In this document: positions 8,976-16,454 of the stretch, one piece after another | Layout of the letters: every line of letters begins with the position of its first letter | Numbering within the stretch: the stretch's first letter is position 1 | Source: Myxococcota bacterium | GTDB taxonomy: Bacteria; Myxococcota_A; UBA796; CAJQPC01 | Length of the DNA: 46,425 nt | Assembly: GCA_023150775.1 (NCBI GenBank) | Contig: JAKLKE010000011.1 | Location: forward strand, 1-46,425 | Reading direction: 5' to 3' | Position numbers and translations under genes: made by a program | The notes under the pieces: generated by a model | Seen by the model: the letters and a program-made list of their open reading frames with translations, nothing else | What the model was told of the DNA's origin: nothing | The model's database searches: none

Positions 8976-9988
8976 CAGTCCACCCTCATCATCGCGACGT
9001 TGAGTCCGCTGCCGATGCCCATCAGGGCGGCGGTCTGGCCGGTGCGCAGACGACCCTGCTCCACCGCCAAGGCCAGCGTGATCGGCACCCCGGCCGCGCC
9101 GACGTTGCCGAGCCCGGTGTACACCCGCAGCGCCTTGGCGTCGGGCAAGGAGAGGTTCTTGATCAGCGCCTCGTGGTTCGCCTTGCCGACCTGGTGGAGG
9201 GCGTACTCGGCGATCTGGGGGTGATCCCAGCCGAGCTCGACCCGGCTCTGATCCCAGGTGCGCCGGGCCAAGGCCACGCCCTCGGCGAGCAGCTTCGGGG
9301 GGTCGGTGACCATGCCCGTCTCCGTGCCCAGGCACAGGCGGTTGTGCTCCGTGGCCGCCTGGAACACCCCGCCGCGCAGGCGGTGCCCGGTGCGGCTGTC
9401 GTCGGCCCGGCGCAGGATCATCGCCACGGCCGCCGAGCCCAAGGTGAGCGTCGCGAGGTTGTCGCGGTAGGTCGAGGCGTTGGCCTCGGGGCGCCGCAGC
9501 CGCTCCAAGGTGGACTCGGTGACGACGCGGCTGCCTTCGCCCGCCACCACCATGCCCACCTTGCAGGCGCCCTGCTCGATGAGGTTGGCGACGACGGACA
9601 TCGCGCTCATGAAGCCCAAGCAGGCGTTACCGACGTCAAAGTTGAGGCAGGCGCTCTTGAGCCGCAGGTTGCCGTGCACGAGGCAGGCCACAGACGGCTC
9701 CAAGAAGTCGCGGCAGACCGAGGACGAGACGAGCACGTCCACGTCCGAGGCGGCGATCCTCGCCTCGTCCAAGGCGGCGCGGGCGGCCAAGGTGGCGGCG
9801 TCGGACGGGGCGACGCCGGGCTCCCAGAAGCGGCGCTCCTGAATGCCGGTGATCGCCTCCAGCCAGCCCGGGCGGATGCCGAGGCGCTGGTAGAGCGGCG
9901 AGAGCGCGGCCTCGATCGCCGCGGTCGTCATGACCTGGGGGGGCAGCGTGTAGGCGAGGGCCTCCACGTTGACCCGTTCGAACAGCAT
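8972..9988 (-). CDS. oleA: OleA, thiolase-like acyl-CoA condensing enzyme
   Basis: 338 aa from the ATG at 9986-9988, which has a GGAG ribosome binding site; a longer in-frame start at 10039 adds 17 residues without family similarity. OleA condenses two fatty acyl-CoAs by a non-decarboxylative Claisen reaction, the committed step of head-to-head hydrocarbon synthesis. Catalytic Cys is C123 in VGNACLGF; the base Glu characteristic of OleA is E97 in LEPSVAC; the thiolase-fold His and Asn are in LHQVGKANHEAL and GLGNVGAAG. FabH-type synthases share the fold, but the LEPSVA glutamate and the downstream oleBCD genes identify OleA. It is first in its operon and faces folE2 across a palindrome. Confidence 0.94.
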   Translation of the reverse strand: MLFERVNVEALAYTLPPQVMTTAAIEAALSPLYQRLGIRPGWLEAITGIQERRFWEPGVAPSDAATLAARAALDEARIAASDVDVLVSSSVCRDFLEPSVACLVHGNLRLKSACLNFDVGNACLGFMSAMSVVANLIEQGACKVGMVVAGEGSRVVTESTLERLRRPEANASTYRDNLATLTLGSAAVAMILRRADDSRTGHRLRGGVFQAATEHNRLCLGTETGMVTDPPKLLAEGVALARRTWDQSRVELGWDHPQIAEYALHQVGKANHEALIKNLSLPDAKALRVYTGLGNVGAAGVPITLALAVEQGRLRTGQTAALMGIGSGLNVAMMRVDW

Positions 9989-10058
9989 GGGGCGCTCCAG
10001 TACGCCGGTCGAACTAACCCAACCCCTCCGCCAACGCACCTCCCCCCTGGACAGCGTT

Positions 10059-10077
10059 CGTTTCCAAGTTAGAAACG
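10059..10077. promoter_or_regulatory. 19-bp near-perfect palindrome between oleA and folE2-XRE
   Basis: CGTTTCCAAGTTAGAAACG, centred on base 10068: eight of nine base pairs match (only 10065/10071 fail). It lies 71 nt upstream of oleA and 32 nt upstream of folE2, so one dimeric regulator could control both directions. The core differs from the Zur and PsrA consensus sites I know. The HTH domain encoded next door is an obvious candidate ligand, but that is inference. Confidence 0.55.
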
Positions 10078-10108
10078 TGGCCTTGCGGAATTATGCAACG
10101 GAGCAGCG

Positions 10109-11242
10109 ATGAACACCCCCGACCACGAGCGGCAGAGCCTGCCCGACCACGCGAACGAGCCCGACGATCGGGCGCTGGACATCGACCAGGTGGGCATCAT
10201 CGGCCTCTCCTACCCCATCTCGGTCTGGGATCGAGCGCGGAAGCTCCAGCACACCGTCGCCAAGATCGGCCTCACCGTGGGCCTGCCCCAGCGCTTTAAG
10301 GGCACCCACATGAGCCGCTTCGTGGAGATCTTAAACGAGCACCGCGGCGAGCTCTCCTTGGGCACGGTGCCGCTCATCTTGGCCGAGGTGCAGCGCCGCC
10401 TGAACGCCGACGACGCCTTCATCGACGTGGCCTTCCCCTACTTCATGGAGCGCCACGCCCCGGTGAGCGGCGCGGCCTCGCTCATGGAGTATCTCTGCGC
10501 CTTTCACGCCGCCTTGCGCGGCCCGGCCTTGGAGTTCACCCTCAAGGTGACCGTGCCGGTGAAGACCCTCTGCCCCTGCTCCAAGGCCGTGAGCAAGTAC
10601 GGCGCCCACAACCAGCGCGGGCTGATCACCGTCGAGGCCCGCTTCGACGGCATGTTGTGGATCGAAGACATCGTCGAGGCCGTCGAGTCCTGCGCGTCTT
10701 CACCGCTCTACGCCTTGCTCAAGCGTGAGGACGAGAAGTGGGTCACCGAGAAGGCCTACGAGAACCCTCGTTTTGTCGAGGATCTTGTGCGCAACGTCGT
10801 CATCGCCCTGCGCGACCGCGAGGGCGTGCGCTGGCTTCGGGTGAGCGCGGAGAACATCGAGTCCATCCACAACCACTCGGCCTTCGCCCAGATCACCTGG
10901 CCCTCGGCCTCCCCGCCGCCGCCGAGGCCCATCGCCCGCCGCCGCGAGCTGCCCTTGGGCGAGTGGATCCGCAACCAGCGCGCCGAGCGCGGCGTGACCC
11001 AGCGGGAGCTCGCTGAGGCCATCGGGCTCTCCGCCTCGGCCTTGTGCCGTGTGGAGCGCGGCGAGCGCCCCCTGCCCGCCGAGGCCGCCCCGCGCCTCGC
11101 CCGCGCCTGGGGCCTCGACGAGGCGCGGGTGCTGCTGCGGGCCGGCGTGGTGCCCCCGGACCTGCTCCGCCGCGTCGCTGAAGATCCCGAGGGCTTCTTC
11201 GCCTGGGCCCAGACCGGCGGCGAGGCTAACCCTCTGGGGTGA
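10109..11242 (+). CDS. folE2: GTP cyclohydrolase IB (FolE2) fused to a C-terminal XRE-type HTH
   Basis: 377 aa, about 100 longer than typical FolE2. Residues 1-264 are GTP cyclohydrolase IB (GTP to 7,8-dihydroneopterin triphosphate, first step to folate and queuosine), with the GLSYPI start, KGTHMSRF (64-71), CPCSK (155-159), AHNQR (166-170) and ESIHNHSAF (251-259) metal/substrate motifs. A proline-rich linker (265-275) leads to a helix-turn-helix of XRE/Cro type (about 281-345): WIRNQRAERGVTQRELAEAIG followed by the recognition-helix pattern LSASALCRVERGER, then a helical tail. The two parts are in one continuous frame with no stop or slippery site. Start: ATG 10109 with GGAG about 7 nt upstream. 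It is divergent from oleA and overlaps the next convergent gene by 17 nt. Enzyme activity is likely; DNA binding is inferred from the motif. Confidence 0.9.
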   Translation: MNTPDHERQSLPDHANEPDDRALDIDQVGIIGLSYPISVWDRARKLQHTVAKIGLTVGLPQRFKGTHMSRFVEILNEHRGELSLGTVPLILAEVQRRLNADDAFIDVAFPYFMERHAPVSGAASLMEYLCAFHAALRGPALEFTLKVTVPVKTLCPCSKAVSKYGAHNQRGLITVEARFDGMLWIEDIVEAVESCASSPLYALLKREDEKWVTEKAYENPRFVEDLVRNVVIALRDREGVRWLRVSAENIESIHNHSAFAQITWPSASPPPPRPIARRRELPLGEWIRNQRAERGVTQRELAEAIGLSASALCRVERGERPLPAEAAPRLARAWGLDEARVLLRAGVVPPDLLRRVAEDPEGFFAWAQTGGEANPLG

Positions 11243-12317
11243 GCGCCGCGCCGACCACCCAGCGCAGGCCGACCACGCGGCTCTCGCTGTTGTTGTGCGG
11301 CAACACCGCCTCCCCTTCAGCCATGGCGCCGACGTAGATGAACAGCCACTCACCCTCGCCCCAAGGAGCCTTCCAGGCGCTCTGGGGCACGGTGAAGCCG
11401 CCGTCGTTCGTCACGACGCAGCCGACGGTCTCCAGCTCGTTGTAGTTCGCGTCGCTGCGGCGCACCATCACGAGCAGCTCGTCCCCTTCGCCGCCCTCCC
11501 ACTGGAGCTTGAGCTCATCGGGGCCGAGGGTGATCGCCTCGGCGTCGTCCAGCTTGGGAGAGGTGAGGGTGACCGCGGCGGGAGTGCGGGCGAGGTCGCT
11601 CACCGTCATGCCCGAGAAGGGGCCGTTGGCGACGGACTCGAGACGCCAGCCGCCTTGGGTGCTCAGGGAGCTCGCCAGGGGGTTCGCCTCAAAGAAGCCG
11701 TCGTTTGCTAAGGTGAAGCTCAAGGCGCCATCGGGGCCAGAGAGCGTGGTCTGGTTGGCGCCGAGCTCCATCAGCCGCACGTCGGGGAAGCCCGGCCCGC
11801 TCACGCAGGCGTCTGCCTCGCCGCCGAAGACATCAGCGTAGCGGATGTCTTTGGGCTGAATGAGCCCCCACCAGGCCGAGCCCCAAGAGACCGAGCCCGC
11901 GTCCCAATAGCCGCCGAGGAGCTCATACCACTCAATCGCGCCCAGGGCCCCGGCCTGGCCGCTGCCGTCGCGCAGGTAACGAAACGCGCCCTCGGCGAGC
12001 ACGACGGACTCCCCGGAGTCCACCCGCAGATCGACGTTGCCCTCAACCCCCGGCGGGGCCACGACGACGAGCTCCGTCGGCGAGAAGCTCTGAATCTGGG
12101 CCTCCGCGTCGCCGAAGAAGACCCGCGCGCCCTCGACAAACTCGCCGCCGGTCAAGGTGACGATCACGCCGCCCGCGTCACTTCCGTAGGACGGGCTCGG
12201 CGCGTCGAGGCGCAGCACCTCGGACCAGCCGGTGTCTTCACCCAGCTCAATGTTGCCTTTGTGGCAAGCGCTGGCGAAGACAAGAAGGGAGAAGAGAGCA
12301 GGGAGAGAGCGCTTCAT
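11226..12317 (-). CDS. Lipoprotein with IPT/TIG-like domain
   Basis: 363 aa. N-terminal signal with lipobox FASAC (Cys18), so probably anchored in the outer membrane or periplasm. Residues about 38-115 resemble an IPT/TIG immunoglobulin-like fold (PSPSYGSDAGGVIVTLTG, then FGDAEAQIQSFSPTELVVVAPP). The rest is beta-rich with no motif I recognise. A strong GGAGG ribosome binding site precedes the ATG. Its 3' end overlaps the folE2 fusion by 17 nt in convergent orientation, with no room for a separate terminator. Function unknown; a surface or envelope role is inferred from the signal and the fold. Confidence 0.8.
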   Translation of the reverse strand: MKRSLPALFSLLVFASACHKGNIELGEDTGWSEVLRLDAPSPSYGSDAGGVIVTLTGGEFVEGARVFFGDAEAQIQSFSPTELVVVAPPGVEGNVDLRVDSGESVVLAEGAFRYLRDGSGQAGALGAIEWYELLGGYWDAGSVSWGSAWWGLIQPKDIRYADVFGGEADACVSGPGFPDVRLMELGANQTTLSGPDGALSFTLANDGFFEANPLASSLSTQGGWRLESVANGPFSGMTVSDLARTPAAVTLTSPKLDDAEAITLGPDELKLQWEGGEGDELLVMVRRSDANYNELETVGCVVTNDGGFTVPQSAWKAPWGEGEWLFIYVGAMAEGEAVLPHNNSESRVVGLRWVVGAALTPEG

Positions 12318-12378
12318 GGGGTCCTCCGGGGGCGATTCATCACCCTGGCCCGCTCTACGCCCGGCGCTGAACGATCAT

Positions 12379-14616
12379 TCACTCCAAGAGGTGGGTCGAG
12401 AGATCGGCCTCATAGGCGGCGCGGATCGCGGGCAGCTCACCGAGGGCCTGCTCATAGGCGGCCTCGGCGATCTGCGGGCCCAGCCAGAACTCGTGAGGGG
12501 CCGATCGCCCCACCCGGGCGTTGAAGATGTGATCGGCCAAGGCCGCGTCCCGGGCGCTCGACCGGTGCATCAAGGTCAACATCGAGCGCACGAGGTCGCT
12601 CACCCGGCGCAGGCCCGGCAGCTCACTCACCGACGAGCCCTCCTCGATCATGCGGGGGATGACGTTGGAGGCGAGGATGAAGTCGGCGCCGGCGGTGTGC
12701 ACGACCTCGGCGGGCACGTTCGCCGAGACGCCGCCGTCCACGAGCCGCCGCCCGGCGTACTCAAAGCTGGAGAAGATGCCCGGGAAGCCCGAGCTCGCCC
12801 GCACCGCGTCGGCGAGGGTGCCCGCCGGCAGCACAAACGACGAGGCCGTGCGCACGTCGGACGCCACGGCGAGGAGCGGGATCTCCGTCGAGAGCTGGTG
12901 GGTGGGCCCGAAGAGCTGGTCGATGAGCAGGCCGATGGGCACCGTGGAGACCGTGCAGCCCAAGGCCATGGGCATCAGCGCCCGGCTGTACCGCTCCAGG
13001 CGATCAAGCCCAGCGGGCCCGGCGGCCACCCAGGCCGCGCCGACGACGGCGCCGAAGCTCGTGCCCGAGACGTAGTCGATGGGGATCTCGCTCTCGTGCA
13101 GGGCGCGCAGGAGGCCCAGGTGCGCGAACCCCCAGGCCCCGCCGCCGCCCAAGGCCAAGCCGACGGCTTTGCCGGTCAACATCCGGGCGAGGCGGTTGCA
13201 GGCCCGGCCGAAGGGGGTCTCGTCCATGCCGAGCTGGCGCACGATGCGGCTGCCGGCGTAGACCTCCTCCACGGACTTGTCGAAGGGCACACGCACCGAC
13301 TGCTCCAAGGCCTCGTGAGAGTCGGGGCCTTGGGGGCGGCGACCGGGCACGGTGCGCTCGGCGGCGATGCCTCCGGCGGGCTGGCGGAGGGCGTGGATGA
13401 GCCGCTGGTGCTGGGCGAGGGTCACCGAGATCTGGGTGTCGCCTTGCTCGTAGAGGTGGACCACGGTGAGGATGCGGTCGAGCAAGGGCTGATCGGGCAC
13501 CGATGTCCGCGACACGGTCACGAGGACGTGCTCGTGCTGGCGCTGGAGCTCGGTGCAGAGATCCGCCGCGCCGCCGCGGTCGACGGGCCAGTAGATCGTG
13601 GGGAGATCGCCCGGAAGATCGGCGCTTCGGGCGCGCACGCCGCCGTACCAGCCCTCGGAGATCTGCGCCCGCAGCCGCAGCGCCGTGCGCTCGCCGTCGA
13701 GATCGAGCACCGCCACGCTCGACCCGCGCTCGTCCAAAGCGATGGCCGTGCCCAACGACAGCGCCGTGGCGCCTAAGTTGGTGACCGTGGTGTGGATGAG
13801 GTGGGCCCGGCCCCGCTTGCCGTCTTGGGGGACGGGCACCGCCGCCGCCGTGGTCGCCCGCAGGCGCACGTGCAGGTGCGCGACGGCCACCCAAGGCAAG
13901 ATGAGCACCCGGCCCGAGGTGGCGGCCTCGATGAGGTAAGGCTGGACCGGCGGCTGCTCATCTTCGAAGCTCTGGGCGCCCAAGAGCGTGCCCGCGGGGA
14001 TGAGCTGGCCGAGGCGGCTGTTGGGCACAGCGCGGGCCGAGGCGACGCTGTGGGAGAGCCGGGCGGTGCCCCGAAGCATGATGATGAGGGACTTGTTGCG
14101 TTTTCCCGCCTCCAGGAGCACCTCACCGGGGAGGCAGTCTCGGACATGGCCACATTGGAGGAGCTGCTCTCGCCAGGCGGCGGGCAAGGCGCGTAGGCTC
14201 GGCTCTTGGCGCAGAAGCTCGTCGAAGACGTCGAGCTGGTGCTCCAGATCGGCGAGAGATCCCAACAGATCGCGGATCTGCCAGGCGTCTTGGAGGCCGA
14301 GCAGCTCGTCGATGTCGATGCGCAAAAGCTCCACGGGGGTGATCGCCACCACCCGGGGATCCCGATCCCGGGTGACGGCCCCGGCGCCAAAGACGCGCCC
14401 AGCGGTGCCCCGGCGCGGGTTGACTCGAAGTGGATCCTCAACCTCCACCTCACCCCGCAGCACGAGCGCGAGGCTGCGCCCGTTGAGCAAGGGTGTGCGC
14501 GCGGCGTGCTGCTCACGTCGGGCGAGGCGCAGCACCCGATCCTGCTCTCCTGGATCAAGGCGCGCCAAAAAGGTGGCCTCGCGGATCCAGCGCTCATCGG
14601 GGCTCAGCTCGATCAT
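12379..14616 (-). CDS. NTE-like patatin phospholipase with cNMP-binding-like domains
   Basis: 745 aa. The C-terminal patatin domain (about 480-690) has the oxyanion loop GGGGAWG (490-496), nucleophile S520 in GTSFG and the dyad aspartate D627 in DGG, so it should be an active serine lipase/lysophospholipase. The N-terminal half holds two segments resembling cyclic-nucleotide-binding folds (about 10-120 and 140-255). Between them and the lipase lies a Rossmann-like stretch (about 270-410, with VAVLDLDGERTAL) like the linker domain in neuropathy target esterase homologues, without an intact Walker A motif. No transmembrane segment is evident, unlike eukaryotic NTE. It stands 62 nt downstream of the lipoprotein promoter side of 12317 and divergent from the lipoprotein gene at 14717. 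Start ATG 14616 has a weak ribosome site, so a nearby start is possible. Confidence 0.87.
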   Translation of the reverse strand: MIELSPDERWIREATFLARLDPGEQDRVLRLARREQHAARTPLLNGRSLALVLRGEVEVEDPLRVNPRRGTAGRVFGAGAVTRDRDPRVVAITPVELLRIDIDELLGLQDAWQIRDLLGSLADLEHQLDVFDELLRQEPSLRALPAAWREQLLQCGHVRDCLPGEVLLEAGKRNKSLIIMLRGTARLSHSVASARAVPNSRLGQLIPAGTLLGAQSFEDEQPPVQPYLIEAATSGRVLILPWVAVAHLHVRLRATTAAAVPVPQDGKRGRAHLIHTTVTNLGATALSLGTAIALDERGSSVAVLDLDGERTALRLRAQISEGWYGGVRARSADLPGDLPTIYWPVDRGGAADLCTELQRQHEHVLVTVSRTSVPDQPLLDRILTVVHLYEQGDTQISVTLAQHQRLIHALRQPAGGIAAERTVPGRRPQGPDSHEALEQSVRVPFDKSVEEVYAGSRIVRQLGMDETPFGRACNRLARMLTGKAVGLALGGGGAWGFAHLGLLRALHESEIPIDYVSGTSFGAVVGAAWVAAGPAGLDRLERYSRALMPMALGCTVSTVPIGLLIDQLFGPTHQLSTEIPLLAVASDVRTASSFVLPAGTLADAVRASSGFPGIFSSFEYAGRRLVDGGVSANVPAEVVHTAGADFILASNVIPRMIEEGSSVSELPGLRRVSDLVRSMLTLMHRSSARDAALADHIFNARVGRSAPHEFWLGPQIAEAAYEQALGELPAIRAAYEADLSTHLLE

Positions 14617-14716
14617 GAGGCCACCACCTGCTCTGCGCCGTTCTTCATGAATGGAGAGTTTGACGGGAGCGCGGGCTCAGGTCAAGGTTTGCCGCCACCG
14701 CGCCGGAGTTCACGGG

Positions 14717-15199
14717 ATGAGGCCAACGCCCAAGCTGCTCCCTCTCGCCCTGCTCTTGGCCTGCGCTGAGGACACGCCGCCCGGAGACCCTTGCCTGCCC
14801 GGCGAGGCGCCCACCCTACGCTTGGGCACCGGAGAGCTGGCGTATGAGGCGCTGCCCGAGGAGGGCGCGCGCTTCGAGATCATCCACGGGCCCCAAGGCG
14901 GCGTTCACGCGCTGATCGGCCTCGCCGCCACCTACGCCGACGCCTCGGACCTGTGGACGGCCCAGCTCACCGGGCGCATCGACGGCGCCGTGGCCGCCGA
15001 GGCCTTCCCTTATCTGGAGGCGCGGTGCAACGGCGCCGCCGGGGAGCTACAGACCTGGGGCACCCTGCTCGTGTGGGAGCTCAGCCCCGAGGCCCTCGAC
15101 GGCGCGACCGCCGAGATCGACGCCACGGTGACCGACGCCGCCGGGACCACGCTGAGCGCCTCCATCACCGCCACCCTCTTCGACCCGACGCTGGAGTAG
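14717..15199 (+). CDS. Small putative lipoprotein
   Basis: 160 aa from the ATG at 14717, chosen because it has GGAG ten bases upstream and opens directly on a signal peptide with a lipobox ending at LLAC; the longer frame from 14651 hides that signal. The mature part is acidic and beta-rich with no recognised domain; it contains two cysteines (near residues 28 and 105) besides the lipid-modified one. It is followed after 6 nt by the Kelch-like lipoprotein, so the pair probably form an operon. Unknown function. Confidence 0.7.
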   Translation: MRPTPKLLPLALLLACAEDTPPGDPCLPGEAPTLRLGTGELAYEALPEEGARFEIIHGPQGGVHALIGLAATYADASDLWTAQLTGRIDGAVAAEAFPYLEARCNGAAGELQTWGTLLVWELSPEALDGATAEIDATVTDAAGTTLSASITATLFDPTLE

Positions 15200-15205
15200 A
15201 GCCTC

Positions 15206-16420
15206 ATGCGCACCCGCTCGACCGCCCTGATCTTCGCCCTCACGGCCTTTGGCGCGGGCTGCAAAGACGCCCCCGGCGAGGACACCGCCGCCGTCTTGGT
15301 GGACTGCTCCACCCGGCCCTTGACCTTGCCCAGCGCCCGGGGCGAGGTCGGCGGCGCCTGGGACGCGGTGAACGGCCGCCTGGTGCTCTTCGGGGGTGAT
15401 CAAGGTGTGCCCGTCGATTGTGCCTCCCAGACCGAGTTTGTCGCCGAGACCTGGGCCTTTCACCCCGACTGCGACAACTTCGCGCCCATCGTCGCCGAGG
15501 GCCCCAGCGCCCGAGGGCGCGGCGCCGTGGCCGGGGACGCCACCCACCTCTACGCCCACGGCGGCCGCTTCCGCGACGGCAAGAGCGGCGCCTACACCCT
15601 CCACGACGACCTCTGGGCCCTGGACTACGCCACGGACACCTGGACCTTACTCGCCGAGTCCGGCCCCGGAAAACGCACAAACCACGTCATGGTCGCCGCC
15701 CGGAGCCAGCTCTTCCTGTACGGCGGCAACAGCTCCACGAACGGCGCGAGCTTCACCCCGCTCTCTGACCTGTGGAGCTTCGACCTCACCACCAAGACCT
15801 GGACCTTGCTCCAAGAGGACGCGGGCCCCGGCGAGCGCCTGTTCCACTCCGCGGCGATCTCCCCCAACGAGCGCACGCTCTACGTCTACGGCGGCGGCGA
15901 CGAGCGCGCGTTCACCGGCCCCTTCTTCGGGGATCTCTGGGCCTTGGACCTCGACAGCATGACCTGGACCGAGCTGAGCGACGGCAGAGAGTCCGACGCC
16001 CCCGCCGCCCGCATCTGGGCCGGGCTGCACGGCCTCGACGGCCAGGTGCTCCTCTGGGCGGGCCACGACGACGGCCGCCTGGGCAACACGAACGAGCTCT
16101 GGACCTTCGATCTCGGCGCCGGGGCCTGGACGTCGGTGACCATGGGCGACACCCTGAACAGCGGCGCAAACGGCTTCTGCGACTTCCCCGCCGACTTCGT
16201 GACCCCCGACCTCACCGCCCCCGAGCGCCGCAACGCCATGGTGAGCGCGCTGGACGGCGAAGGCAAGCTGTGGACCTTCGGCGGCAAGACCGACTGCGGC
16301 ATCATCAACGACGTGTGGAGCTTAGAGCTGGGCTCCTTGGCCTGGACGAGCCGGTCCAAAGCCACCGCTGGGGAGATCTGCCAGCGCGCCTACGCCGAGT
16401 GTGAGACGCTCTGCTACTGA
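15206..16420 (+). CDS. Kelch-repeat lipoprotein
   Basis: 404 aa with signal peptide and lipobox FGAGC (Cys19). The body shows about five Kelch-type blades: repeated motifs of the form LYxYGG or LFLYGG, then LWxFDLxTxTWTLL (for example DLWSFDLTTKTWTLL, DLWALDLDSMTWTEL, ELWTFDLGAGAWTSV). This predicts a beta-propeller on the cell surface or in the periplasm, usually a protein- or glycan-binding scaffold. It follows the 160-aa lipoprotein by 6 nt. Its stop codon adjoins a 35-nt hairpin shared with the convergent aminotransferase gene. Confidence 0.85.
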   Translation: MRTRSTALIFALTAFGAGCKDAPGEDTAAVLVDCSTRPLTLPSARGEVGGAWDAVNGRLVLFGGDQGVPVDCASQTEFVAETWAFHPDCDNFAPIVAEGPSARGRGAVAGDATHLYAHGGRFRDGKSGAYTLHDDLWALDYATDTWTLLAESGPGKRTNHVMVAARSQLFLYGGNSSTNGASFTPLSDLWSFDLTTKTWTLLQEDAGPGERLFHSAAISPNERTLYVYGGGDERAFTGPFFGDLWALDLDSMTWTELSDGRESDAPAARIWAGLHGLDGQVLLWAGHDDGRLGNTNELWTFDLGAGAWTSVTMGDTLNSGANGFCDFPADFVTPDLTAPERRNAMVSALDGEGKLWTFGGKTDCGIINDVWSLELGSLAWTSRSKATAGEICQRAYAECETLCY

Positions 16421-16454
16421 TCGCTAAACTTGTTCAGTGAACACGTTTAGCGAT
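16420..16454. terminator. 35-nt inverted repeat between convergent genes (bidirectional terminator candidate)
   Basis: Bases 16420-16436 pair with 16438-16454 around a central G at 16437, with a single mismatch (16430/16444); arms begin ATCGCTAAAC and end GTTTAGCGAT. It starts on the last base of the Kelch gene and contains the TAA stop (16447-16449) of the opposite gene. There is no T tract, so it may act as a bidirectional hairpin or a protein site; it is AT-richer and more perfect than the other hairpins here. Confidence 0.6.

Noticed and set aside
8976-9335. 120-codon upstream extension of oleB
   Set aside because: Lies inside oleA in another frame, low complexity; the GTG at 8975 overlaps the oleA stop and gives a normal OleB.
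10059-10077. Palindrome as a Zur box, since folE2 genes are often zinc-regulated
   Set aside because: The sequence does not match the Zur consensus I know; left as an unassigned operator.
10900-10960. FolE2-XRE fusion as a frameshift artefact
   Set aside because: One continuous frame with a sensible proline-rich linker; no homopolymer at the junction.
12232-13776. 514-codon plus-strand frame
   Set aside because: Antisense to the patatin gene, with no recognisable motif.
16420-16454. Inverted repeat as the end of an insertion sequence or an att site
   Set aside because: No transposase or integrase gene and no target-site duplication nearby.
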